Assembly (NCBI RefSeq): GCF_900086655.1
Contig: NZ_LT575476.1
Location: 5,230,190 to 5,294,189, forward strand
Direction of reading: 5' to 3'
Source of the DNA: Paenibacillus tuaregi
GTDB lineage: Bacteria; Bacillota; Bacilli; Paenibacillales; Paenibacillaceae
Length of the DNA stretch: 64,000 nucleotides
Part shown: piece by piece, positions 48,239 through 56,657 of the stretch
Layout of the letters: every line of letters starts with the position of its first letter
Numbering within the stretch: position 1 is the stretch's first letter
The notes under the pieces: model-generated
What the model saw: only the letters and a program-made list of their open reading frames with translations
What the model was told of the DNA's origin: nothing
The model's database searches: none
Position numbers and translations under genes: made by a program

Positions 48239-49300
48239 TCACACATTCTCCCCGTGCTGAGCTTCCCATCTTGCAATTTCCTCCCGGACCCGTGGGGCAA
48301 CCTCGGTTCCAAGGAGCTCGATGGCCTTCATAACATCCTCGTGAGGCATCGATCCAAGCGGCACATGCAGCATGAAGCGGGTAATACCAACATGCTTGCG
48401 CAGGTTGATAATCTTCTCCGCAACGGTCTGCGGATCGCCAACATACAGCGCGCCTTCGGGTCTGCGGGCCGCATCGTAGCTTGCACGGCTGTAATGGCCC
48501 CATCCCCGCTCACGACCAATCACATTCATGCTGTATTGGGTGGATGGGAAGAACTTGTCCGCCGCAAGCTGGTTGTCTTCTGCAACGAACCCGTGCGAGT
48601 GCGAGGCGACCGGCAGCCTGGACGCATCGTGACCGGCATGGGCCGCCGCTTTCTTATAGAGCTGTACGAGCGGCGCGAACTGCAGCGGGCTGCCGCCAAT
48701 AATAGCCAGCACAAGCGGAAGGCCAAGAAGTCCGGCGCGGACCACCGACTCCTGGTTCCCTCCGCTGCCAATCCATACCGGCAGCGGATCTTGAACCGGA
48801 CGCGGATAAATACCGAGGTCATTAAAGGCAGGCCGATGCCCGCCCCGCCAGGTGACCTTCTCGGATTCCCTAAGCTTGAGCAGCAGCTCCAGCTTCTCAT
48901 CAAATAGTTGGTCATAATCGTCCAGATCATACCCAAAGAGCGGGAACGATTCAATGAACGAGCCGCGGCCGGCCATAATTTCCGCACGTCCATTGGAGAT
49001 TCCGTCCAGCGTGGCAAAGTCCTGGAATACACGCACCGGATCTGCCGAGGGTAGCACCGTAACCGCACTTGTAAGCCTGATCCGGCTGGTCTGCGCAGCC
49101 GCGGCAGCCAGAATGACCGCGGGCGAAGACGCCGCATAATCTTTCCGGTGATGCTCCCCTACACCATATACATCAAGGCCCACCTTGTCAGCGAGCACAA
49201 TCTCCTCAACCACCTCGCGAATCCGCTGGGCATGGCTCATGACCTCCCCGGTCACCACATCCGGCGTTGTTTCCACAAACGTGCTTATCCCTATCTCCAC
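48239..49300 (-). CDS. LLM-class flavin-dependent oxidoreductase
   Basis: Luciferase-like monooxygenase fold, 353 residues: EIGISTFVETTPDV, GVGEHHRKDYAASSPAVILA, VLPSADPVRVFQDFATLDGI, SNGRAEIMAGRGSFIESFPL, WIGSGGNQESVVRAG and a late YVGDPQTVAEKI. F420- or FMN-dependent chemistry; substrate unknown. Start GTG 49300 follows AGGAGG at about 8 bases. Monocistronic. Confidence 0.92.
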   Translation of the reverse strand: MEIGISTFVETTPDVVTGEVMSHAQRIREVVEEIVLADKVGLDVYGVGEHHRKDYAASSPAVILAAAAAQTSRIRLTSAVTVLPSADPVRVFQDFATLDGISNGRAEIMAGRGSFIESFPLFGYDLDDYDQLFDEKLELLLKLRESEKVTWRGGHRPAFNDLGIYPRPVQDPLPVWIGSGGNQESVVRAGLLGLPLVLAIIGGSPLQFAPLVQLYKKAAAHAGHDASRLPVASHSHGFVAEDNQLAADKFFPSTQYSMNVIGRERGWGHYSRASYDAARRPEGALYVGDPQTVAEKIINLRKHVGITRFMLHVPLGSMPHEDVMKAIELLGTEVAPRVREEIARWEAQHGENV

Positions 49301-49434
49301 CTGCAGTCCCTCCTGCTTCTAAGTTCCGTCTCTCGCCAACGCTTTCTTTCGTAAAACGACGTCAAGTCTCGGTGTCTTTATTGTGCCCTTATTGCCGCCG
49401 TGATTTCAAGTCTGGCGGGGAACCATACGAGAAA

Positions 49435-49456
49435 AGGGGCTGCATCAGCAGCCCCT
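49435..49456 (-). terminator. Terminator of the deoD/MFS pair
   Basis: AGGGGCTGC/GCAGCCCCT hairpin followed by TTTTC on the minus strand. Confidence 0.8.
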
Positions 49457-49469
49457 CTACTATTTTATA

Positions 49470-50819
49470 TTATACCTGTTCCGATCTTGAGAACCTTCCC
49501 ACAAGCAGCCAGAACATAACCAGCGCAAGCACAGTAATCAGGCCCAGGATAAACAGCACTGTTCTAAACGACACCGCTTCCATCAATGCCGCCGTATAAG
49601 TAATCCCGATGGAGATAGCCACGTTAAGCACCAAATTGTAGAATCCTACAGCAGTCCCGGATTTCTCGGCAGGGATAGCACCTACACAAGAATCCAGCAA
49701 TGGCGCATACATGAATGCGAAAGACCCTGAGAACAGCAGCATGGAGAGCACGTAGATGATCACCGGACTGGTGTTGAAGAGACCCGGCAGGGCCAGACTG
49801 CAGGCGATGATAACCATAGCAATGGACACGGCCTGTTTATTAGACAGGACTTTGGCAATTTTCCCGGACAGCGCTCCGACCAGAACGGCTGTAACATACC
49901 CGGGAATCAGCAGCAGCGAGATCGTATCCAGCTGAAGCCCGTAAAGCTTCTGAAGCAGGAACGGAAACATGAAGATGTACCCCAACTGAACGGAATAGAT
50001 CACAAAGGCGATGGCAAGCACGGAGATGAACCTTTTATTCTGGAAAAAGGAGATCCCGATGAACGAACTCTTGCTCTTGCTGATATACATCAGGAACAAA
50101 ACGGTCGCCACAACAAACAGAATGATAAACATCCAGTTGAAGTCGGTGATATACAGCATCACGGAAGTAGCGATTGCCGCAATCAGCAGCAGGCCGATGA
50201 AGTCCACATGGCTCTTCTGCGACTCCTCCTTAGGCAAATATTTTAGAATGAAGGGAAGCAGAACCAGCGACAACAGCGGGATCAGGAACAGGGCCGCCCA
50301 ATTCAGGTACGTAGAAACGTAACCGCCCGTAATGGAACCGATTACAAGGGACAGCGAGTAGCTGCTTGTGCTGAGTCCAAGGAACTTCTTCTGCTCCTCT
50401 TTGGGCAGATGCTTGGTTACGTATATTACGTACAGTGTCTCGGCGGAAGCGAGACCTGCGGTCTGGATTAGTCGCGCAATAATCACCAGCATGAAGGAAT
50501 GCTGAAAAATATACCCCAGCACGGAGCCGATACAGATCAGAATAATTCCCGCACTCAGCAGCTTTCTGATGCTGATCGAGTCGGCCAGAGACGCATAGAC
50601 CACCGCACCGATTCCGATCACAAGTCCGGCAAGGGTAGCCTGCCAGCTCACCGCAGTTGCCGAGATGCCCAGGTCATCCGCAATTGCTACCGAGACCAGC
50701 TTGAAAGAGTTGTCAATAATTAGAGCAAACACGAAAAACAACAGGATGACAGGCACAGCCTTCTTGGCATCATAAGCCTTGGCGGGAGTCTGAGACAGGT
50801 GTTCACTTACCATTGCCAT
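49470..50819 (-). CDS. MFS transporter downstream of deoD
   Basis: 449 residues with about 12-14 hydrophobic segments: VPVILLFFVFALIIDNSFKL in helix 1, ASLADSISIRKLLSAGIILI (motif A-like), LSLVIGSITGGYVSTYLNWA (motif C-like) and EKSGTAVGFYNLVLNVAISI late. Resembles QacA/Tet(L)-type exporters. Start ATG 50819 follows AAAGGA at 9 bases. It follows deoD by 36 bases on the same strand, so a nucleoside- or analogue-related substrate is possible. Confidence 0.87.
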   Translation of the reverse strand: MAMVSEHLSQTPAKAYDAKKAVPVILLFFVFALIIDNSFKLVSVAIADDLGISATAVSWQATLAGLVIGIGAVVYASLADSISIRKLLSAGIILICIGSVLGYIFQHSFMLVIIARLIQTAGLASAETLYVIYVTKHLPKEEQKKFLGLSTSSYSLSLVIGSITGGYVSTYLNWAALFLIPLLSLVLLPFILKYLPKEESQKSHVDFIGLLLIAAIATSVMLYITDFNWMFIILFVVATVLFLMYISKSKSSFIGISFFQNKRFISVLAIAFVIYSVQLGYIFMFPFLLQKLYGLQLDTISLLLIPGYVTAVLVGALSGKIAKVLSNKQAVSIAMVIIACSLALPGLFNTSPVIIYVLSMLLFSGSFAFMYAPLLDSCVGAIPAEKSGTAVGFYNLVLNVAISIGITYTAALMEAVSFRTVLFILGLITVLALVMFWLLVGRFSRSEQV

Positions 50820-50855
50820 TAGCTTCAATCCTTTCCCTATATAAGATGTCTTAAC

Positions 50856-51575
50856 TTAAGCCAGCTCGAGAGCAATCTCCATCATTTTAGTAAATGCGGT
50901 CTGTCTCTCTTCCGGCGTGGTGGCTTCCTGTCTGAAAATGTGATCGCTGATCGTCAGAATACACAGCGCGTTAACCCCGGCATGCGCCGCGTTCAAATAC
51001 AATCCAGCCGATTCCATCTCGGCGCACAGAATGCCCATCTCGCTCCATCTCTTCAGAGCCGTCGGATCGGCATTATAGAAGATATCGCTTGAGAGAACGT
51101 TGCCCACATGAACCTTTTGTCCCTGACGGTCAGCAGCTTTTTTGGCCTTCTCCAACAGCTCGAAGGAAGCAGTAATCGAGTAATGGCCCGGTAAATTGAA
51201 CTGGTGCGCATAATTGGAATCGGTTGCAGAACCCATTGCAAAAACAATGTCATACAAGTTCAAGTGATCTTGGATCGCCCCGGCCGAACCAATACGAATC
51301 AGGTTCTTCACGCCAAATACGTGAATCAGCTCCCAGGAATAGAGGCTCATGCTTGGTGTTCCCATTCCGGTGCCCATCACAGAGATTTTTCTGCCCTTGA
51401 AGGTGCCTGTATAACCAAGCATGCCGCGTACCTCGTTAAATTGAACGACATTGTCCAGATAAGTCTCGGCAATAAATTTTGCCCGCAGCGGATCACCCGG
51501 CAGCAGAATGGTTTCGGCGATCTCAACGCCCCCTGGCTTGATATGCGGAGTTTCTTTGTGCATGGATGTACTCAC
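50856..51575 (-). CDS. deoD: Purine nucleoside phosphorylase, DeoD type
   Basis: Hexameric-type phosphorylase converting purine nucleosides and phosphate to base and ribose-1-phosphate. Phosphate-binding ILLPGDPLRAKFIAE, VMGTGMGTPSMSLYSWELI, RIGSAGAIQ, CAEMESAGLYLNA (ribose contact) and LTISDHIF (catalytic Asp) are present. The GTG at 51575 lies 6 bases after GGAGAG, whereas ATG 51581 abuts that site. 239 residues. An ACAACT/AGTTGT operator lies just upstream; a GntR gene follows upstream on the same strand. Confidence 0.93.
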   Translation of the reverse strand: MSTSMHKETPHIKPGGVEIAETILLPGDPLRAKFIAETYLDNVVQFNEVRGMLGYTGTFKGRKISVMGTGMGTPSMSLYSWELIHVFGVKNLIRIGSAGAIQDHLNLYDIVFAMGSATDSNYAHQFNLPGHYSITASFELLEKAKKAADRQGQKVHVGNVLSSDIFYNADPTALKRWSEMGILCAEMESAGLYLNAAHAGVNALCILTISDHIFRQEATTPEERQTAFTKMMEIALELA

Positions 51576-51595
51576 TTCCATCTCTCCTCTTTTTT

Positions 51596-51613
51596 ACAAC
51601 TAAGTATAGTTGT
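51596..51613. promoter_or_regulatory. Palindromic operator before deoD
   Basis: ACAACT-aagtat-AGTTGT, with further GTTGT and GTTAA/TTAAC repeats nearby. A likely site for the adjacent GntR/UTRA regulator. Confidence 0.55.
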
Positions 51614-51740
51614 ATGTTAAGTTGTCTAATTGATATATTAACAAAATACCACAGTAGCAACTTGTTTATCAACCACATTTTTTATAGCAAAAAGAGGCAG
51701 TCCGGCGAACACACGCCCGGGTTGGAAGCGTACGCAAAAA

Positions 51741-51769
51741 AAGCAGCGGCCCCCGTGGGCTCACTGCTT
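51741..51769 (-). terminator. Terminator of the GntR gene
   Basis: AAGCAG-N-GCCC/GGGC-N-CTGCTT followed by TTTTT on the minus strand. Confidence 0.8.
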
Positions 51770-51786
51770 CTTATGTTCGTATTGTA

Positions 51787-52527
51787 TTATTTGGTGGCGT
51801 TGATCTTAATCAAGCTGTACTGCTTCGGAATATAATACTTGTTGTATACAACCGGGTGCTGCTCATTGACATACAAGCTCTCCAGTATAAGATCACATTC
51901 CTCGCCGCCCGCCATGTTCAATTTCTGGCTTGAGGTGCTTACTGCCGTAGAACGCTTAATCTCAATAGCTGCGGAAGTGGCAAGATCATACGCCCTGTTC
52001 TCCAGAAAGTCCAACAGCCCGTCTTTATTTTGCAGATCCAAATTCATTTCGGATACGGCTTCAATCGCCATAAAAGTGAACGCAAAGCCCACCACTTCCC
52101 CCTGGCTTCTGTACCAGCGCTCAATCGCAACCACCGCGGCGGCCTTGCGGTTCAGGACCTCCTGCGTATAATCGCTCTCGAGGTCCAGCCTGAACTGCAT
52201 GTCCACCTCGTCAATGTCCTCAGTATGACACTTGTACATAGGATTCCCGATTCGCTCCAGACCTACCGTCCGGTTCTTCCTCTGGGATCTGGTAATAAAG
52301 TTGCCTTTCCCGTGGATGCTCCTCACCAGCCCGTCATCTTGGAGCAGTGCCAAGGCCTGTCTCAGCGTCATCCTGCTGACCTTGAACATCTTCGCAAGCT
52401 CGGGCTCTGTCGGCAGCTGACTGTCCGCTGGAAAAGTTCCGTTCGTAATTTGTTTGAAAAGCTCATCATACACCGCCAAGTACAGCGGCTTCTTCCCTTT
52501 GGCTATCTGTTCCGGCTTAACTTCCAT
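51787..52527 (-). CDS. GntR-family regulator with UTRA domain
   Basis: 246 residues. N-terminal GntR winged helix (LYLAVYDELFKQITNGTFPA, LPTEPELAKMFKVSRMTLRQ, IHGKGNFIT) and a C-terminal UTRA ligand domain (IERWYRSQGEVVGFAFTFMA, VVYNKYYIPKQYSLIKINA). Start ATG 52527 (AGGTG 9 bases upstream); the frame reaches 52539. Separated from deoD by its own terminator; it probably controls the deoD/MFS unit. Effector unknown. Confidence 0.9.
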   Translation of the reverse strand: MEVKPEQIAKGKKPLYLAVYDELFKQITNGTFPADSQLPTEPELAKMFKVSRMTLRQALALLQDDGLVRSIHGKGNFITRSQRKNRTVGLERIGNPMYKCHTEDIDEVDMQFRLDLESDYTQEVLNRKAAAVVAIERWYRSQGEVVGFAFTFMAIEAVSEMNLDLQNKDGLLDFLENRAYDLATSAAIEIKRSTAVSTSSQKLNMAGGEECDLILESLYVNEQHPVVYNKYYIPKQYSLIKINATK

Positions 52528-52595
52528 TTGCTCACGCACCTATATTCTCTTAATCGATAGATAAGAATAGTATACCATGAGGTGCCGGGAATTTC

Positions 52596-53411
52596 TTAGA
52601 TATCCGTAGAGTTGATCGATAGAAACCGGGGAATGCGGCCGAGTGCGGACGGAAGCACACTTACATGATTTTCATCCGCAAACTTCACCCATTCCATGCG
52701 TACTCCCTTATCAGAAAAAGGCCTCAGCCTTTGGGCAACCTGCTCCGCCCCCTCCAGCATATCGGGAAGCTCGTCGGCCCCGATGGTAAGAAGAAGATGG
52801 ACTGGGCACTCTCCCTTCCAGGCCTCTGTAAAGCTTTCGAGTTCCTTAAACAACAGGTTCTCTGCCCACCAGGTGGAGGGGCTCCCCGCGACATAATGTG
52901 TAAAAAGATGTGTTCTTGTAAATAAAGCGTGCAGGGTGAACAGCCCTCCAAGGGAGTGACCCACAATTGCCTGTCTGCTCGGGTCAACAGGCCACTCTTG
53001 GGAGATGGCCGGCTTCAGCTCATGCTCCAGAAAATAAAGGAAATCCTCCGCTTCGCCATGCGGGGGCCATGGACTGCCGTCGGGCCGAACCGGAAGAGAG
53101 GCATTGCCGGTCTGCATGGTGAAGTCGCGGCAGCGCCGGTCCGCATCGAACGGCTCTTTGGACGGATACCCGATGCCGACCACCAATATCGGACCGAAGC
53201 CCTTCGGCTTCCGCGTCTGCAGCCTTACGGTTTCCACCAGCGTCTGGAATACCGCATCTCCATCCAACGCGTAGATGACCGCATATCCATCTGGTGGGGG
53301 TTCAGCTGCCGGAATGGAGATCATGATCCGGTATTCAAGCTGCTTGCCTGAGGTCATCCGGTATTCAAAGCACCGGTCCGGAACGTATGGATTGGCCGTC
53401 ATTCTGCTCAT
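52596..53411 (-). CDS. Siderophore esterase-like alpha/beta hydrolase (BesA/IroE-like)
   Basis: 271 residues, esterase-D-type fold: AVIYALDGDAVFQTLVETVR, GIGYPSKEPFDADRRCRDFT, nucleophile elbow IVGHSLGGLFTLHAL, YVAGSPSTWW, and catalytic His in FADENHVSVLP. Matches the trilactone-siderophore hydrolases that free iron after uptake. Its start ATG overlaps the receptor-lipoprotein stop (ATGA). Cytoplasmic, no signal peptide. Last gene of the Fur-boxed siderophore locus. Confidence 0.87.
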   Translation of the reverse strand: MSRMTANPYVPDRCFEYRMTSGKQLEYRIMISIPAAEPPPDGYAVIYALDGDAVFQTLVETVRLQTRKPKGFGPILVVGIGYPSKEPFDADRRCRDFTMQTGNASLPVRPDGSPWPPHGEAEDFLYFLEHELKPAISQEWPVDPSRQAIVGHSLGGLFTLHALFTRTHLFTHYVAGSPSTWWAENLLFKELESFTEAWKGECPVHLLLTIGADELPDMLEGAEQVAQRLRPFSDKGVRMEWVKFADENHVSVLPSALGRIPRFLSINSTDI

Positions 53412-54442
53412 GGCGCCAGAAACCTCACAATATCATCAATGACTTTACCCTGAGCGATGAACCCGCCGCTAAGCCAATAATCACTGGCTGTCTCGTAGAC
53501 CTGCCCTTTCTTGACGCCAGGCACACTCTGCCAGATTTTGCTCTCCTTCAAAGTCTTCAGTGCGGCATCTCCCAGATTGCCATCATTGATCAAGAAGATA
53601 TAATCGGCATCAAGCTCGGGCAGCTTCTCCAAGGAGACCTCATAGGCACCCGACTTGACCATGTCGCTCTGGCCAAACCCCAGGTTCTTGGCAAGCACGT
53701 AACCGCTGTAATAGTCATAGTTCATGAAGAACATGCCTTTGGCGTTGAACCGGATGATCGCGGCCTTTCTGCCCTTCGCATGACCAGCCAGCTTCGTCTT
53801 GGCTGCCTCGGCCTTGGCTTCATACTCCTTCAGTACCTTCTCGGCTTCATCTGTCTTGTTCAGCAGTTTCCCCACTATCCGGATGGAGCTGGCCAAATCG
53901 TTAGATGCGCTCTTAAACACATAGGTCGGGGCAATCTTGGAATACTGCTCATAGGCCCCATTCTCCGCATAGAACGAATTGTGCAGGATGATTAGATCCG
54001 GCTTATTTGCCAAAAGCACTTCAAATGACGGCTGCCCGCTGGCAAAACCGATTTCCGGCACCCCTTCAAGCTGATCCTTCAGGTACAGCTGCGGCTGAAC
54101 CCCGTTAGACCACTGCATCACCGGCTTAACCCCCAAGGCTAGCAAGGAGTCCTCCATCATCGGAGCGAACACCTTGTCAGGATTGGCCGGGATTGTCACC
54201 TCATGGCCCATCTCGTCTTGTACAGTCAGCGGATAAGCCTGATCCCCCGCTTGATCGTCTGCCTTGGCAGCTGTAGGCGCTGCCGTTGTTCCTTCGGCCC
54301 CCTCTTTCGGCGCACCCAACTCACCAGCTTTGCTGGAGCTGGAGCCGCATCCGGCCAGTACTCCCATTGCCAGCAGAAGAGCTGCCAGCAGGACCCCTAC
54401 TTGCCGCATCTTACCTTGGCGCCAATTATAAACTGAATTCAC
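53408..54442 (-). CDS. Siderophore-binding lipoprotein (FeuA/FecB-like)
   Basis: Iron-siderophore receptor of an ABC importer. Signal peptide with lipobox VGVLLAALLLAMGVLAGC, a flexible Ala/Thr linker, then the type III binding-protein fold: MGHEVTIPANPDKVFAPMME, KPDLIILHNSFYAENG, ELDADYIFLINDGN. Start GTG 54442 (behind TTAGAG) or ATG 54409 (AAGG at 4 bases). 344 residues from GTG. A Fur box lies at 54465-54479. No permease or ATPase gene is adjacent. Confidence 0.88.
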   Translation of the reverse strand: MNSVYNWRQGKMRQVGVLLAALLLAMGVLAGCGSSSSKAGELGAPKEGAEGTTAAPTAAKADDQAGDQAYPLTVQDEMGHEVTIPANPDKVFAPMMEDSLLALGVKPVMQWSNGVQPQLYLKDQLEGVPEIGFASGQPSFEVLLANKPDLIILHNSFYAENGAYEQYSKIAPTYVFKSASNDLASSIRIVGKLLNKTDEAEKVLKEYEAKAEAAKTKLAGHAKGRKAAIIRFNAKGMFFMNYDYYSGYVLAKNLGFGQSDMVKSGAYEVSLEKLPELDADYIFLINDGNLGDAALKTLKESKIWQSVPGVKKGQVYETASDYWLSGGFIAQGKVIDDIVRFLAP

Positions 54443-54464
54443 TTTAATCTCTAACCCCTTCCAT

Positions 54465-54479
54465 TGATAATAATTCTCA
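54465..54479 (-). promoter_or_regulatory. Fur box before the siderophore receptor
   Basis: TGATAATAATTCTCA, matching the 7-1-7 Fur consensus with few mismatches, 23 bases upstream of the GTG start. Confidence 0.8.
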
Positions 54480-54489
54480 TATGAAGGGA

Positions 54490-55689
54490 TTATAAGTGAA
54501 TGGCTGACGGGACGCCATGGACAGGAACAGGAGATGGATTTGGACTTTTCCCTGTCAGCATAAGCAGCATTTCCTCCAGCATCCGGTTGACGGCTGTAGC
54601 CGAGTATTCGAACCATGGATTAGACGGAATCAAATAGACATGCCCGCGCTTCACAGCCTCAAGCCTTTTCCACTCCTCACGGTTCTGAAGAGATAGCCAA
54701 AACATCCGGGTGACCGCATCCGGGCAGATCAGCATCAACAATCGGTCCGGATTGATCCCTGACAGCTGCTCTAACGTGATTGGCTCATTACACCGCCCTC
54801 GCATTTTAGAATGCACATGAAGTCCAAGATCCTGGTAGAGCACATCCCGGGTGCCTCTGTTGCTGTACAGATAAATTTCGTCCCCGGATACTCTTAGAGT
54901 AACGAAGATATCGTCTCCCACCGCCCGGTTCAAGCTCTTTCTGGCCTCTAAAGCTCTTATATCATAAGACCGGATCCAGTCTTCACAGCTTGCTGACTGT
55001 TCAAGCCCGGCCGCTGTTTCTCTCATCTGCCCCCTCCAATGCTCCGCTTTAACGCTGATGAGCTGTATACCGCTGTTCATAATCCTGCTAATCACAGGCT
55101 CCGGGAGCGCGCTATGGACAACCAGATAATCCGGCTTCGCGGACAACAGCTTCCGGAGGTTATCTTCATGCTCTAAATTTGAAGAACTCAAATGCACCTT
55201 GATTCTCGATTCATAGAAATAATAATAGTATGGGCTCCACTTGGGATCTAACGGAGCGGCTACAGGCACAATTCCAAGCGCAAGCAGATTCCCTGTGGCC
55301 TCCGGAGAGACGGCGGCTACCCTGCGGCGGCAATCCCGGCTATACACCGACGGTGAAACACCGACTTCTTTCTTAAACTTCCTGCTAAAATAAAACTCAT
55401 CGCTATATCCCACCCTCCGCGCAATATCGCGCAGATACAGATCGGTGTCACACAGCATTTGCTTGGCCTGGCCAATCCGAAGTCCCGTTATATAGTCCAA
55501 AACACTCTGGCCGTAGGCCTTCTTGAACGCTTCCCCGAAATAATTCGGACTGAGCCCAGTCAGCTTGGCGAGATGATGAATCGTTAATGGCTCGTGAAAA
55601 TGAGCGGCCATGTAATCACGGATCTCAGCCAGCGACATTCCCTTAATATCTGTACTTGCTCCACCGCCGTTTCCCTTATGCTCAAGCAT
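54490..55689 (-). CDS. Btr-like AraC regulator with siderophore-binding domain
   Basis: 399 residues in the order seen in B. subtilis Btr: N-terminal AraC double HTH (EPLTIHHLAKLTGLSPNYFG, DIARRVGYSDEFYFSRKFKK) and a C-terminal periplasmic-binding-protein-like domain (LALGIVPVAAPLDPKWSPYY, AKPDYLVVHSALPEP) lacking a signal peptide, so it senses the ferri-siderophore in the cytoplasm. Start ATG 55689 follows GGAGGG at 6 bases. Its target is probably the receptor/esterase genes downstream. Confidence 0.9.
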   Translation of the reverse strand: MLEHKGNGGGASTDIKGMSLAEIRDYMAAHFHEPLTIHHLAKLTGLSPNYFGEAFKKAYGQSVLDYITGLRIGQAKQMLCDTDLYLRDIARRVGYSDEFYFSRKFKKEVGVSPSVYSRDCRRRVAAVSPEATGNLLALGIVPVAAPLDPKWSPYYYYFYESRIKVHLSSSNLEHEDNLRKLLSAKPDYLVVHSALPEPVISRIMNSGIQLISVKAEHWRGQMRETAAGLEQSASCEDWIRSYDIRALEARKSLNRAVGDDIFVTLRVSGDEIYLYSNRGTRDVLYQDLGLHVHSKMRGRCNEPITLEQLSGINPDRLLMLICPDAVTRMFWLSLQNREEWKRLEAVKRGHVYLIPSNPWFEYSATAVNRMLEEMLLMLTGKSPNPSPVPVHGVPSAIHL

Positions 55690-55724
55690 ATTGTACCCTC
55701 CTGTAACCAAAGATTTATTTCAAT

Positions 55725-55745
55725 TGATATTAATTATCATTCTCA
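55725..55745. promoter_or_regulatory. Overlapping Fur boxes before the Btr-like gene
   Basis: TGATATTAATTATCA (55725-55739) overlaps a second match on the other strand, TGAGAATGATAATTA (55745-55731). Both fit the Fur 7-1-7 pattern. Confidence 0.75.
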
Positions 55746-55845
55746 TTAATATTGATAATAGAGGATAACCAGGCTGATCGCAATAACAAGAAGGAAGAGT
55801 ATCCAGGGTGGATAGGGCTGTCCCTTTTGAGCGCAGGCATGACAA

Positions 55846-55866
55846 AAGCCACCCGGCGGGTGGCTT
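55846..55866 (-). terminator. Terminator of the GyrI-like gene
   Basis: AAGCCACCC/GGGTGGCTT followed by TTGTC on the minus strand. Confidence 0.75.
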
Positions 55867-55873
55867 GCTGATC

Positions 55874-56350
55874 TTATTTCTCAATAGGGATCATGATGAC
55901 AAATTGAGGGTCTGGGGTAAAAGGGTCCTGCTGCATCGGATACTCCTCCAGGTGGGTATACTCCCCTACATTCGGCTTATAGCCTTGGCCTTCTATCCAT
56001 GCATATATCCGGGAATACGACTCGGAAATGTCCTGTTCCTTGGCGTGTTCATACCTGGCGTAAGCCGAAGCCGGAACGGTGACTGCTTCCATTCCCTCCG
56101 GAATCTCTTCAGCCCGGTCCACCAGTACGGCCGCATAATGGGTGAATCCACCCGGGATGTTCTGATAGGAGAGTCCCAGCAGCTTATCCGGATCGAGAAC
56201 ATGTTCGATCTCGCCCAGCCGCTGGTGCATCTCATTATGTACCTTACGGATTTCTCCTGCTGCTGCCTCAGCGAATGTCCCTGTCCACTTTAATCCCACC
56301 ACCTGGAAACCCTCTTTGTTGAAAATGGAATATTCATTACCCAGCTCCAA
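55874..56350 (-). CDS. GyrI-like small-molecule-binding protein
   Basis: 158 residues with two tandem SHS2-like halves of the GyrI/AraC-effector fold: FQVVGLKWTGTFAEAAAGEI, LLGLSYQNIPGGFTHYAAVL, VTVPASAYARYEHAKEQDIS, FTPDPQFVIMIPIEK. No DNA-binding domain. Start TTG 56350 follows GGAGG at 8 bases. Members bind drugs or act as cyclopropanoid-hydrolase-like enzymes; role unknown. Monocistronic. Confidence 0.87.
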   Translation of the reverse strand: MELGNEYSIFNKEGFQVVGLKWTGTFAEAAAGEIRKVHNEMHQRLGEIEHVLDPDKLLGLSYQNIPGGFTHYAAVLVDRAEEIPEGMEAVTVPASAYARYEHAKEQDISESYSRIYAWIEGQGYKPNVGEYTHLEEYPMQQDPFTPDPQFVIMIPIEK

Positions 56351-56460
56351 TGAAATCCCTCCCTAAATTTCACAATATTGTATATTCTATAATTTACCAT
56401 ATTAGCTGCCCCAAAGTGAAATAACTCTCCTACAGCCGCAATGATGTTCAAACTCTCTAC

Positions 56461-56657
56461 TTTATAAATTGAACTTATGAAAGTTATCCTATTCAGGCGC
56501 TGCGATGCTGAGTGTTCTTACGACCCTGTTGTCTCCGGAATCCTCGAACTAGATGTCTAAGTAGGGGCATTTCGGAGACAAAGGCGGACGCTCCGCTTCT
56601 TCAGGATCACTCGCCCTCTCTTGCTGAGATCGGTTAAGTCTAAAGTTCATTTTATAT
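56461..56657. repeat. MITE-like element, copy 2
   Basis: Second copy of the element at 25381-25580, same orientation. Left end TTTATAAATTGAACTT, right end AAGTTCATTTTATAT. The conserved core includes GGCGCTGCGATGC and GGCATTTCGGAGACAAAGG. Its right terminal repeat forms the last codons and the TGA stop of the acyl-CoA dehydrogenase gene. Confidence 0.8.
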
